A stretch of 64,000 nucleotides of DNA. It comes from Poriferisodalis sp965208485 (lineage in GTDB: Bacteria; Actinomycetota; Acidimicrobiia; Acidimicrobiales; Poriferisodalaceae). Within the stretch, counting starts at the first letter, position 1, and each line of letters begins with the position of its first letter. The DNA lies in assembly GCF_965208485.1 (NCBI RefSeq), contig NZ_OZ242344.1, forward strand, positions 2,170,001 to 2,234,000, written 5' to 3'. The notes under the pieces were generated by a model, which saw only the letters and a list, made by a program, of their open reading frames with translations, was not told where the DNA came from and ran no database searches. A program made the translations under genes and the position numbers. This document shows, piece by piece, positions 43,157 to 51,939 of this stretch.

Positions 43157-43263
43157 TTAGGGTCCGCCATCAGTCAAGTCGCGTGATTTTCCCCCATGCG
43201 CAGGTCTCTGACCTGCGGAAATGCGTGAGCGGATCACGCGACTTAAGACGCGGCGGACCCTTA
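43157..43263. mobile_element. MITE-like palindromic element with TTA flanks
   Basis: GGGTCCGCC (43160-43168) and GGCGGACCC (43252-43260) are inverted ends, flanked on each side by TTA as a possible target duplication. Inside are AAGTCGCGTGAT/ATCACGCGACTT arms and a central CGCAGGTC-TCT-GACCTGCG hairpin. The whole 101 bp folds on itself. No coding capacity. Confidence 0.7.
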
Positions 43264-43313
43264 GTGCGCTTCGGTGACTTGCTAGGTTCGAAGGTGTGGG
43301 GAGCGTGAGCTCT

Positions 43314-43537
43314 ATGGACATCGTGCAGCTCGTCGCATTGATTGTCGGCATCCTCGGGTTGGTCTGGCACCAGCAGCGCATCGTCGAGCGACGCGCGTCG
43401 AGGTGCGCCAGGAAATCGTCAGCCCGCGCGCCGAAGTCACAGCCAGCGGGCAGCGGCTCGCCCGCATCGAGGGCTGTCTGGGCATCGGCATGCCCGAGAA
43501 GGCTGCTGCTGCCGCTGTCGGCGCTCGCACCGACTGA
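43314..43537 (+). pseudogene. Small membrane/coiled-coil protein, frameshifted
   Basis: The ATG frame reads MDIVQLVALIVGILGLVWHQ, one membrane helix. After about 26 codons a frameshift is needed to continue as VEVRQEIVSPRAEV then GQRLARIEGCLGIGMPEKAA, the expected coiled-coil tail, to the TGA at 43535. Small proteins of this plan are common, with one helix and a DUF-type coil. Here it is broken. Confidence 0.55.
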
Positions 43538-43686
43538 ACGCCGCGCTCTCCACCGCAATTGGCTACTGCTGTGTCCGCAGGCCTGCGCATGGTGACATCG
43601 AAGCAGAACATTGGAACTGCGGGCAAATCTGAAGTTCGCAAGCGCGCGAACGTTTGTGGGCACCGCACTACACGAAAGGACCTCGC

Positions 43687-44118
43687 ATGCGGCCAATGAG
43701 CAACTCTGAGGCGCTGGAATTTCTGGGCGAGGGTTCGCGGACGGGCAAGCTGGCGTGGGTTGCGTCCGACGGGCGTCCGCATGTTGCGCCGATCTGGTTC
43801 GTCGTCGAAGACGGCGACCTGCTCTTCGCTACTGGCACGCGCAGCGGCAAGGCGCTTGCCATGACTCGCGAGCCTCGTGTCTCGCTGGCCGTGGACACCG
43901 AAGCACCGCCGTACGCGTTCGTGAAGGTGGACGGAGTCGTGGAGATCTCCGCAGACCTCGACGAAATCCGGCGCGTGTCAACGCTGGCCGGCGGCCGCTA
44001 CATGGGCGCGGACCAAGCCGAGTCGTTCGGCGAGCGCAACTCCGGCCCGGGCGAGTGCCTCGTGCGCCTGCACCCGACCAGCATCACCGGCGTCGACGGC
44101 GTAGCCGACTGGGACTGA
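43687..44118 (+). CDS. PPOX-class (F420/flavin-dependent) oxidoreductase
   Basis: 143 residues from the ATG at 43687, chosen for the AAAGGA 8 bases upstream. The split-barrel fold shows GKLAWVASDGRPHVAPIWFV, LLFATGTRSGKALAM and VSLAVDTEAPPYAFVKVDGV. Actinobacterial members bind F420 or FMN and reduce small substrates. The gene is intact and lies between a broken gene and a broken ISL3. The substrate cannot be inferred. Confidence 0.88.
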   Translation: MRPMSNSEALEFLGEGSRTGKLAWVASDGRPHVAPIWFVVEDGDLLFATGTRSGKALAMTREPRVSLAVDTEAPPYAFVKVDGVVEISADLDEIRRVSTLAGGRYMGADQAESFGERNSGPGECLVRLHPTSITGVDGVADWD

Positions 44119-44206
44119 CAACTACTGGTGCCTGATCGGCGCCGCGGCGCTGCAATTCGCCTGGCGATGCAGCTGCCGCGAGCATGGCATGCCGCTGGCG
44201 TCCAGA

Positions 44207-45058
44207 TCATGTCACAAATGGGGCTATTCGATGACTTCTGTGTGCCAAATATTTCGAGCCTTCGCGTTTTGTGGGGGAGTGAGGGTGTTGAGCAGGGTCC
44301 AGTCGGGTTGGCCGGCGTAGAGCAGTGCTCTGATGCGGTAGCGGTCGAAGTTGGCGGTTCCCGAACGACGCTCGCTTGATGAGCTTGGCGAGGTTGTTGA
44401 CGGCTTCGGTGGGTCCGTTGGTGACCCTGCGCGGTGCCAGTTGGTGGTCGGGGCGGCCCAGCGGCGAAGGGTGCGGCCGAGACGGTTCAGCTCTGGCGAG
44501 AATTCGGGGTCGCGCAGGTCGCGGGCCAGCTCGTCGAGGGTGCGGCGGGCGAGCCCGCAGCCATCTGGTCGGCCCCGCAGCGCTGCGGCCGGCCACGATG
44601 TCGAGCAGCACGCCCCGGCGGGCGTCGGTGACGGTGTGCCCTCGTCCCGTCCGGCGTGTCGCCCACCGAGCCGCCCGCGAAGTCAGCCGCGTCCGCGCCG
44701 GCGCTGTCTGCGGCGCCTGCTCAGCGAACGAGCCCGCAGCGCAGCCCCGATCAGGACAGCGCCACCGGCGCTTGTCCCACACCAGCCGCGCCGGCCGCCC
44801 GAACGCAGGCAGATCGGCCAGCCGCACCTGACGCGACCCCTTCGACCACACCCTGCCGTCGCACAGCCCGCACGCCGGCCTGGCACCAGCGAGCCGAACA
44901 CGAACCACGAGCGGCCCCGAGCGCCGATCATCCACCGCGACGACCTCGACATCGGCGCCCAAGCCCACTGCCAGTCCCAACGCACGCGTAGGGTCAACCT
45001 CCACAGGGATCCTCCAGAACTCGGAACCAACGACAACTCCGATTCTGGGGAATCCCAC
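44207..45058 (-). pseudogene. ISL3-family transposase with internal deletion (copy 2)
   Basis: The 5' part has the zinc-binding CGLCDGRVWSKGSRQVRLAD and CPDRGC, and continues to DARRGVLLDIVAGRSAAG. It then jumps, out of frame, to the conserved end VTNGPTEAVNNLAKLIKRAS, so most of the DDE core is missing. A different part is lost than in copy 1. 45059-45253 holds no gene I can name, although ALRVAYLVALSKTVEKRARE is a short protein-like stretch. Confidence 0.8.
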
Positions 45059-45253
45059 CCAATCAGGCCAGCACCCTCACGCCGCTACTGCCCCCGCAAA
45101 CGAAACGCCCTCAATCCACGGCGAACCGAGGCGTTGCGAGTTGCCTATCTGGTCGCTCTATCCAAGACCGTTGAGAAACGGGCCCGGGAGCTGCTTCGTC
45201 GATGCTGAGTCGCCGCCGAGTCGAACGGCCGGATCGCTCAGCGCCTTTCGGTG

Positions 45254-45353
45254 CTAGTGGTGCGTCGGCAATTTGCGCAGGGCCTGCCGAAGCCTGTTTC
45301 CGCAGGTCAGCGGGCCGCGACCTGCCCGCAAGAAAACCGCGACACACCACTAG
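45254..45353. mobile_element. MITE-like element, complete copy flanked by CTAG
   Basis: CTAG lies at both ends (45254-45257, 45350-45353). The inner ends TGGTGCGTCGG and CCGCGACACACCA are imperfect inverted repeats. The centre GCAGGTCAGCGGGCCGCGACCTGC is a strong hairpin. The other copy is inverted at 13499-13592 with one mismatch. It has no gene and needs a transposase in trans. Confidence 0.75.
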
Positions 45354-45490
45354 CGGACCGTCTCGGGCTGACTGCCCAAGCGCGCAGAACAGCCAAACCG
45401 CATAGGTTCAGCGACGAGGATGTGCGGCTCGTCGCCTGGATGGCCGTGACGCCTGCCAATGGGCGCATCTCGTCATAGCGTCATCGCCTC

Positions 45491-46945
45491 CTATTCGTTG
45501 TCGTCAGTTCCCAAGGAAGCGGTCGTGAGGCTGTGGATCGATGCGACGACGGGGGCGGCAGCCGACGTGCACCACTCGATGAGTTCGTTGACGCTCATGT
45601 CGGGCTTGCCGTTCTCAGCATGGTCGCTGTGGTCTGACTTGTCGTTGGATGCTCGTTGATGCGCTCCCATCACGGCGAGCCCGAGCGCGGCCATGACCAC
45701 GCCGAACTGGTGTCTGAGGTCCGCAGCTTGGTCTTCGCTCTTGGAGCGAGAGATCTTCTTGCGTAGCCATTTGTTGTCGGCGTTGTACCTGAGTTCGTAG
45801 GTCCCGTTGCCGCCGTCGATTCTGCGCAGAGCCGTATTGCCGTCGAACGGCTCAGGTACCTGCTGATCCCAGTCTTCCTCGCGCACTTCTCTGATCTGTG
45901 GTGCGTCGCCCTTGGGTAGCCGCGGCTGGGGCGGGGTGCCGGGAGGCACGCTGGATTCCTTGGGAGGCTGGACGACCAATTCGATCGTGCTGACGAATTC
46001 GGGCGTTTCGTGGTTGTCGTTGACGACTGTGAATTTGAGGTGGAGCACATCGCCGGCTGTTGCGGTGTCCGGCAGCCGGAGTCTCATCTCGGCCACGCCC
46101 TCGCTGAGGTGCCAGCCATCCACGAGGTGATCGGCGTTCTCCCATGAACCGCCGCCGGTTTCCATACGGTCCTTGATCTGCTTGGCGAACAAGGAATCGG
46201 CGAGACGGTCCCTGCTGGTCATCATCAGGGCGCTCTCGTGGGTGCTGCTGATGTCGGAGCAGTCGACGATGACCAACAGCGACTTGCGCAGAGGGTTCAT
46301 TCCCACATCGTTCCGGTCGAAGAACGAGTCCGGGAGGGTGGCGTGGGTCTGCCCGTTGAGCGTGAACAGCACCCCATGTGATCCTCGCCATGACTGGGCC
46401 GGTTTCTTGAATGCCCAGACGGCGACCTTGATCAGCTGCCTGTCGACTCGGAACTCGAACGACTTCGGTATCCCGTCCCATTCCAGCGTCTCAGATGGGT
46501 TCCGGAGATTGTGGAGACGACCCATGATGCCTGTGAGCACCATTTGCGGATGCACGTCTGCGACGCGTCGGAATCCTCGGCATTCGTAGAGCCTCACCGG
46601 CAGCATGGCGTTCGGCATGCGCAGCTCGAGCTTGCGCAGAAGCGACAAGCGGGCCTTCGGTGAGTGATCCGACGAGTGCGTGATGTACGTCGACTTGATG
46701 TACTCGTACAGCTTCGTGAGCGTGCCCCAGCGTGCCGGCTGTGCGTACGGCTCAGCCCGACCCCGCTCTGCCGGGCGTGGGCGCGAAGCCGTTGCACAGA
46801 ACAACAGGCGCTCGGCGGGCGGCATCATGCGCGCACGTCCGCATGTGACCGGAACGCGTCCTGGCAGGCCGCCCGCACCTGCGCGGCCGTCCTTGCTCCA
46901 GTTGCATGGAATCGGCGGCCGACTGCCGAGTGGAATCGCGCGCAT
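45491..46945 (-). CDS. C-terminal part of a GHKL-ATPase-type protein, N-terminal ATPase domain lost
   Basis: The native-looking part begins about WGTLTKLYEYIKST (46740) and runs for 410 codons to TTASLGTDDNE. It contains LRMPNAMLPVRLYECRG, LFTLNGQTHATLPDSFFDR and SALMMTSRDRLADSLF, which resemble the region after the HATPase domain in large GHKL proteins of defence-type loci. GTLTKLYEY would be the last strand of that domain. The N- and G-box motifs are missing because upstream DNA (46770-46925) is a relic of an unrelated ATPase gene read in another frame. Family assignment tentative. Confidence 0.5.
   Translation of the reverse strand: MRAIPLGSRPPIPCNWSKDGRAGAGGLPGRVPVTCGRARMMPPAERLLFCATASRPRPAERGRAEPYAQPARWGTLTKLYEYIKSTYITHSSDHSPKARLSLLRKLELRMPNAMLPVRLYECRGFRRVADVHPQMVLTGIMGRLHNLRNPSETLEWDGIPKSFEFRVDRQLIKVAVWAFKKPAQSWRGSHGVLFTLNGQTHATLPDSFFDRNDVGMNPLRKSLLVIVDCSDISSTHESALMMTSRDRLADSLFAKQIKDRMETGGGSWENADHLVDGWHLSEGVAEMRLRLPDTATAGDVLHLKFTVVNDNHETPEFVSTIELVVQPPKESSVPPGTPPQPRLPKGDAPQIREVREEDWDQQVPEPFDGNTALRRIDGGNGTYELRYNADNKWLRKKISRSKSEDQAADLRHQFGVVMAALGLAVMGAHQRASNDKSDHSDHAENGKPDMSVNELIEWCTSAAAPVVASIHSLTTASLGTDDNE
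46770..46925 (-). pseudogene. Relic of a DUF234-type ATPase gene
   Basis: 46770-46800 resembles 38440-38500 (the RLLFSAAGFEPAL segment) and 46837-46920 resembles 38810-38890 (TGTGACCGGAACGC..C.TGGCAGGC.GCCC.CACCTGCGC). The part between is deleted. It overlaps the start of the GHKL-type frame. Confidence 0.5.
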
Positions 46946-47032
46946 TCAGGACCGTGCCGGCGTTGCGCCGGGCACCAGACAGGATCAGCCGGCAGTCAAG
47001 CCGTCGACAGCGGCTGTGGACGACGCCGAGTG

Positions 47033-47625
47033 TCAGGGGCTCAGCGTGTTCAGCGGTACGACGCCGACGCCGTCGGCTCTCATGTGCGGCTGACCGGTGG
47101 AGGTGATCACGATGAGCGCCGCAGGCGGCCCCGAGACGCTTGTGTCCACTTTGGCGCTCAGCGCCAGCAATGACCGTGCTGCAGCGTCGACGGAGTCGGG
47201 GGCGCCGAGCTTGACTTCGGCGGCGATCCACCTGCCGTCGTCGCGTTCGACTACCGCGTCGACCTCGAGACCAGACTTGTCGCGGTAGTGAAATATCGTG
47301 CTCCTGCTCGCTTGCGCGTAGATCCGCATATCGCGCACGGCCATCGACTCGAACAACAGACCAAGCGCGGCCCGGTCCTCGAACAGTGCGTCCGCATTCG
47401 CGCCGACCGCAGCTGCAGCCAGCGACGGATCGACCAAGTGGTGCTTGGGGGAGCGCCGCAGCGGGGTGCGCGACATCAGCCGGGGGTTCCATGCCGGCTG
47501 GCTCTCGTAGACAAAGATGGCGCTCAAGGCGTCGAGGTACGCGCTCACTGTTTGACGGGCTGCTGGACTTTCGGCGCCCATGTCCCACAGCAGGGTCTTG
47601 GTGCTGGCCTCTGAGCCCAGATCCA
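47033..47625 (-). pseudogene. DUF4143 ATPase, C-terminal half, cut by IS1380
   Basis: The frame from about 47625 reads LLWDMGAESPAARQTVSAYL, SQPAWNPRLMSRTPLRRSPK, the IFHYRDKSGLEVDAVVER motif and WIAAEVKLGAPDS. It closely follows the end of the intact gene at 10745. The Walker A half is missing where the IS1380 end begins. The stop is at 47033. Confidence 0.75.
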
Positions 47626-47872
47626 CCGGTTTGGTTGGGCTGGTGGGGTTTGCGTCCACCAGAAAGGCCTCCTGAGGTGGCATTTTGCCGGTTGTGAGAT
47701 CGCGGCGTGATGCCATGACGGGAGGCACTTTCTGTGAGCGATGATACGCGGTTGTTGGACCGGGTCGTGGCAGTGTTCGACGAGGGTGCGTTGTGAGGTG
47801 TTTCTGACTCTTCGCGACAGATTGCCGGGTTTTTCAAGCAGCGTCGGCGTGCTGGCGGTGGTGTTGGGTTGG

Positions 47873-48930
47873 TCATGGCAGTGGTCGGTTTCGGCGGGCG
47901 TGGCGGCGTTGGGCGTCGGCTTGTCGGAGGCCGTCTCGGCGGGCTCGGCGGATCTGTTCTCCTCGGCCTTGGTGCTCGTCTTGGGGGGTGACGTATCCGA
48001 TGCCTTCGTGCAGCCGGTTCTCGTTGTAGTGGGTCCGGACGCGTTCGGGCTCCCGGGCGAGATCGGCGGGACGGTCCAGCGTGTCGAGGTAGGGGTGCTC
48101 GTCTTTGAGGTGCCCGAAGAGTGACTCGATCCAGGCTTGGTCGGTGGGCGTGGATGGGCGGCCGAAGTGCTGGGCGATCGAGCAGGCGGCCATGAAGCGG
48201 GCGGTGTCGCCGGCGCGCATCTCGGGGCCGTTGTCCGACAGCGCCAGCAGCAGCGGGATGTCGTCGTGCTGAGGCGGCTCGGCGTCGGGATCGCCAAGCG
48301 GGCCGCGATCTCGTCGGTGAGCAGCCCCTCGGCTTGGAGCGCTTCGGCGGACAGCACTCGAGCGGCGACCGAGTCCGGGGTGCCGGTGAGGTGGGCGGCG
48401 ATCCACTTGCGGGACACGACATCAACGATCGCGTAGGCGTGCTTGGCGGGCCGGCATCGGGGGAACTGGGTGCCGTCCCAGCACCACAGCTGGTTGGGGC
48501 GCCACTCGCACCAGCCGGGCCACGGCGAGCGAGCCGTCCGCTTGGGGCGCGGCACGCCTGCCAGGGCGAGGCCGTGGCCTGCGAGAACGCGGTCCACGCT
48601 GGACGGCGACACCCACACCCGGCCCAGACAGGAGCCCCGGTGGGCGAGCTTGCGATGGGACCGGTCGACGTCGCCCCATTCGTCGAACAGCTTCACGATC
48701 TCGTCGCGTTCCCACCCCAGCAGCCCATGGACCGCACGGCCCCCGGGGCGGGCGTCATCGAGCTGCCCCGCGTCGCGGCGCCGGGACCAGCGCCACGCCC
48801 GGCGCCGATCGATGCCCAGCACCGCGCACACCCGGCCGTGGGTCCATCCCGCTGCGGTGGCGTCGTCGATCAGCCCCAGCAAGCACTCCTTGGCGGCCCC
48901 ATCGACGCGGGCGGGAACAGGGCCGCTCAT
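47873..48930 (-). pseudogene. IS3 orfB integrase, frameshifted (copy 2)
   Basis: ATG at 48930 overlaps the orfA stop by 4 bases. The first part has the HTH region and the first Asp in QLWCWDGTQFP. Near 48295 the frame shifts and continues as DIPLLLALSDNGPEMRAGDT (second Asp) and PTDQAWIESLFGHLK (Glu), to a stop at 47873. All three catalytic residues remain, so one base is the only visible lesion. Confidence 0.75.
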
Positions 48931-49259
48931 CCCCAGCCCGTTTTTCCCCGCAGCACCGCCAGCTCCACGGCCTGCTCCACAACAGTGCGGCCCAGCCGCT
49001 CCACCTCCGCCCGCAACGCCGCCGCCTCGGACGCCTCGGCCCGCGTCCGGCGTGGCCGCCCAGGCTTCGACGCCCCCAACGCAGCGATCGCCCCGTCGCG
49101 TGCCACCGCACGCAAACGAGACACCACCGACCGATCCACGCCGGCCTCCGCCGCCGCCTCGGCCTGGGTGATCTGCCCAGTCAGCATCCGCACCCACAAG
49201 TCGTACTTCTGCTCCGCTGTGAGCATCTTCCTCGGTCTCCGGCCCGGCGGAGCGGTCAT
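48927..49259 (-). CDS. IS3-family transposase orfA (copy 2)
   Basis: 110 residues. MTAPPGRRPRKMLTAEQKYD and ITQAEAAAEAGVDRSVVSRL form the helix-turn-helix, followed by a leucine-zipper-like tail (ALRAEVERLGRTVVEQAVEL). The stop overlaps the orfB start as ATGA. It looks intact. Confidence 0.75.
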   Translation of the reverse strand: MTAPPGRRPRKMLTAEQKYDLWVRMLTGQITQAEAAAEAGVDRSVVSRLRAVARDGAIAALGASKPGRPRRTRAEASEAAALRAEVERLGRTVVEQAVELAVLRGKTGWG

Positions 49260-49313
49260 CGGCAGCCTCCTGCGCTGAGACCGCCAACCCTGACCGACGC
49301 TGCTCGAAAAAAC

Positions 49314-50514
49314 TCAGAACCCGTCGCGCAAAATCAGACGCAACACATCGGGGGTCGTGGACTTGGCCGATGCGTGCTGTCCAGCGTGCGATGTTGTGGG
49401 CCAAGGCGGCGCAGGCGAGCCAGGCGGCGTTGGCGGTGAAGCTGGCTGAGGGGCTGTGGGCGAGGCCGCCGGCTTTGAGGTCCCCGGTGGCGAGCTCGAC
49501 GCGTGCGTGGGATCGGCAGGCGGCGTCGGCTGCTTTGGTGTCGAGTTCGGCTTCGCTGATGTCGGTGACGAATGTGTGGTGGCGCCAGTTGGGGAACAGG
49601 TCGGCCTGGTCGCCGACCAGGCGGGTGCGGCGCACCACCAGCCGCACCGTGCGCTCGGGCTTGCGGTTGGGCCGCCGTGCGCTGGTGAGCGTCGTTTCGG
49701 CGACTTGGGCCTCGCCGTCGTCGGTGTAGCCGATCGGGGTCCAGTCCGCATCGTCGACGGCCGCGACGGCCCTGCCGACGGCGGGGTTGGAGGCGACAGC
49801 GATCACGAACCTGGCGTCGAGCGCGTCGAGCTTGTCGACCAGGCCCCACGACAAGAACCCCGCGTCCGCGCGAACCGTCAGCTCCGCGTCCGGGGCGAGA
49901 CGGCGCACCCGGTTGACGGTCTCGGCGAAGAAGCGGACATGGCCCCGCTGGGAGGAGCCCTTGCGCATCCGGCTGTGCACGATCTCGCCGGTGTCGTCGC
50001 GTGAAGCCACCAGCGGGTGATATCCCAGCCGCCCACCGTGCCCGTATGCAGCGCCGCCCTTCGCGTCGCTGTGCACCACCGCGACCGTGGAATCGACATC
50101 GACCGTGACCCGTTCCGCCGCCGGGGCGGCGCCTGCGTCCCACGCGCGGCCCAAAGCCAGCTCCTGGACGCGGTCCAGCTGACGCACATGACCCCACGAG
50201 AAGGACCGCAAGAACGTCCCCAACGTGGACGGCGCCACCGGCGCGAACCCAACCACCGACCCCGCCGAGCCGGCCCGCAGCCTGTCCGCGTCAGAAAAGA
50301 ACGAACCCCCCACCAGCATCGAGCACACCGCCGTGAGCACCTTCGCTCCCGACCCGCGGCCCGCCGCAGGCGGGCGCACCGTCTCGTCGATCAAGCCCTC
50401 CAAGCCCAACCGGCCCGCCAGCGTGCCCACCGCCAGCAGACCAGCGTCCCCCACCAACGAGCCCTCGTCGAACACTGCCACGACCCGGTCCAACAACCGC
50501 GTATCATCGCTCAC
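49314..50514 (-). pseudogene. IS1380-family transposase truncated at the C-terminus
   Basis: GTG/ATG region at 50514 (MSDDTRLLDRVVAVFDEGSL). The DDE core starts with VTVDVDSTVAVVHSDAKGGA, continues with LTVRADAGFLSWGLVDKLDA and RVELATGDLKAGGLAHSPSA, so the acidic residues are visible. Near 49320 the frame runs into the IS3 end and reads on without meaning. About the last 40 residues of the family are missing. Confidence 0.75.
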
Positions 50515-50769
50515 AGAAAGCGCCTCCCGTCATGGCATCACGCCACGATCTCACAACCGGCAAAATGCCACCCCAGGAGGCCTTTCTGGTGGACGCAAAC
50601 CCCACCAGCCCAACCAAACCGATGGATCTGGGCTTAGGGAGATCTACATACAGATCTTGTGCGCATATCTTGTCCGATATCCTCGCTGGGCCTGCTCCGC
50701 GATCCTCAAGGCGTGAGACGGCCGGTGATCGACCGTCGATGATTGAATGACGATAGCGAGCAGATTCCT

Positions 50770-51420
50770 ATGAGACGATTGAGCGCAGCGATACTCAGCG
50801 TGCTGTGTGCATCGGCGCTGACCGTGGTGCTGGCGACGCCTTCTGGTGCTACAGGTGACGCACCAGTCATCGACCCACCTCCCGTGGATAAGGCCGATGA
50901 CACTGATGCCGCTGACGACGCAACACAAGAACCAGTCGGCGATACCGACACGACGGTCGACATCCCCGATGGTTTCGAGGAAGATGTCAATAGAGCGCTG
51001 CGCAAGCGGGGGTCCCCAAGGTCGGCACGCTGGCCGTGTTTCTACGGGTTCGGTGACTGCTCCTACGCCCGCACCGACACGGGCTACCTCGACTGCAACG
51101 GTCGGCTCATCGACGAACTCGGTGTCCGCTACGACGCCAGGAACGGATATGACTCCATTCACGTCGTGCCGACGACGCTCGGGCGTGCGTATAGCCCACC
51201 CGGCGCGACCGAATCCGTGCTGCTGTACAACGCAATGCATTCGTGTCTCAGAAGGCACAGCTTGAGTGTGACCGTTCTCAGTTGGACGGCGATCTGGCAT
51301 CAGCTCTATTGTCATTTGCTCGGCAATGCCATCTTCGGCGGCGCGTCGTGGGATCTTGAAGGGCACCGCGATGAGAACCGGAACCCGGTGTCGTGGGTGA
51401 TCCGTGGTTGCAACTGGTAG
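50770..51420 (+). CDS. Secreted protein with DUF2599-like C-terminal domain
   Basis: 216 residues from the ATG at 50770. A signal peptide (MRRLSAAILSVLCASALTVV) is followed by an acidic Asp/Thr-rich spacer and a Cys-containing domain that ends WDLEGHRDENRNPVSWVIRG plus CNW. The QLYCH...W.LEGHR...CNW pattern resembles DUF2599. It is followed after 3 bases by a small membrane protein gene, so the two are likely co-translated. Role unknown. The AGATCT-N6-AGATCT palindrome at about 50639 lies upstream. Confidence 0.7.
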   Translation: MRRLSAAILSVLCASALTVVLATPSGATGDAPVIDPPPVDKADDTDAADDATQEPVGDTDTTVDIPDGFEEDVNRALRKRGSPRSARWPCFYGFGDCSYARTDTGYLDCNGRLIDELGVRYDARNGYDSIHVVPTTLGRAYSPPGATESVLLYNAMHSCLRRHSLSVTVLSWTAIWHQLYCHLLGNAIFGGASWDLEGHRDENRNPVSWVIRGCNW

Positions 51421-51423
51421 TCA

Positions 51424-51768
51424 ATGAGACCGAAACCAACTGTCGCACCTGACACAGCATCGGAGGGGTCACCTCGTTCGACCGCGCAAGCGCTGGGACT
51501 TTGGGCCGCTTGGACTGCCGTGTCGATGCTCTTGCTCGGCGGCTGCGGTTTCACGGCAGCGTTTCGCGGCACTGACTGGGACCATCCGACTGACCCCAAC
51601 TACACCGCTGCCTGGACCGTGATTGTCATTACAATCATCACAACAGTCGCGGCAGGGATTTTGTTGCGACGTCGTGCCGTGATTCTGACCGCGTTGGTGT
51701 TCGTGCCGTTCCAAGTCTGGTTCTACGTTGGGTACGCGATACCGGCAGGTGAATCCATGCCGAACTGA
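51424..51768 (+). CDS. Small membrane protein with three predicted helices
   Basis: 114 residues, ATG 3 bases after the previous stop. Hydrophobic stretches LWAAWTAVSMLLLGGCGFTA, WTVIVITIITTVAAGILL and ILTALVFVPFQVWFYVGYA would span the membrane. No family recognised. The tight link suggests it works with the secreted DUF2599-like protein. Confidence 0.7.
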   Translation: MRPKPTVAPDTASEGSPRSTAQALGLWAAWTAVSMLLLGGCGFTAAFRGTDWDHPTDPNYTAAWTVIVITIITTVAAGILLRRRAVILTALVFVPFQVWFYVGYAIPAGESMPN

Positions 51769-51791
51769 GATTGCTCGCATTGCGCAATCTC
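51767..51791 (+). terminator. Hairpin after the small membrane protein gene
   Basis: GAGATTGC (51767-51774) and GCAATCTC (51784-51791) form an 8-bp stem with a 9-base loop, overlapping the stop codon. No T-run follows, so a Rho-independent terminator is only possible. Confidence 0.35.
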
Positions 51792-51939
51792 AATTCGGCG
51801 CGGCGCAGCGTGGTCGTGCGCAGTGCCTTGGTGAGGTCGGCAGGCAGCAGTTCTCAGATGCACGTGACCATCTTGCTCAACCGCAGGAGACAACTCGCGT
51901 GTCCATACGGCGACGCACAGCCACGCTGACCGGGCGCGG

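Larger units (their letters stand above)
47824..49313 (-). mobile_element. IS3-family element (copy 2)
   Basis: Inverted ends TTTTTCAAGCAGCGTCGG (left) and CCGACGCTGCTCGAAAAAA (right). It carries orfA and a frameshifted orfB on the minus strand. It interrupts IS1380 sequence on both sides. Confidence 0.7.
47628..50640. mobile_element. IS1380-family element(s), nested with an IS3 element
   Basis: The right part (49314-50640) is an IS1380 copy on the minus strand lacking its 3' end. The left part (47628-47793) is an inverted 5' end of the same kind of element, including the first transposase codons. The two ends match over about 165 bp (CCACCAGAAAGGCCTCCTG block). An IS3-type element lies between them. 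A deletion or inversion after two insertions explains this best. Confidence 0.7.

Noticed and set aside
43270..43300. Possible tRNA T-arm (GGTTCGAA near 43285)
   Set aside because: No cloverleaf can be formed around it; no acceptor stem or anticodon arm.
47545..50514. A single 989-residue fused protein
   Set aside because: It is an in-frame run through two nested insertion sequences, joining an IS1380 transposase, IS3 sequence and IS ends.
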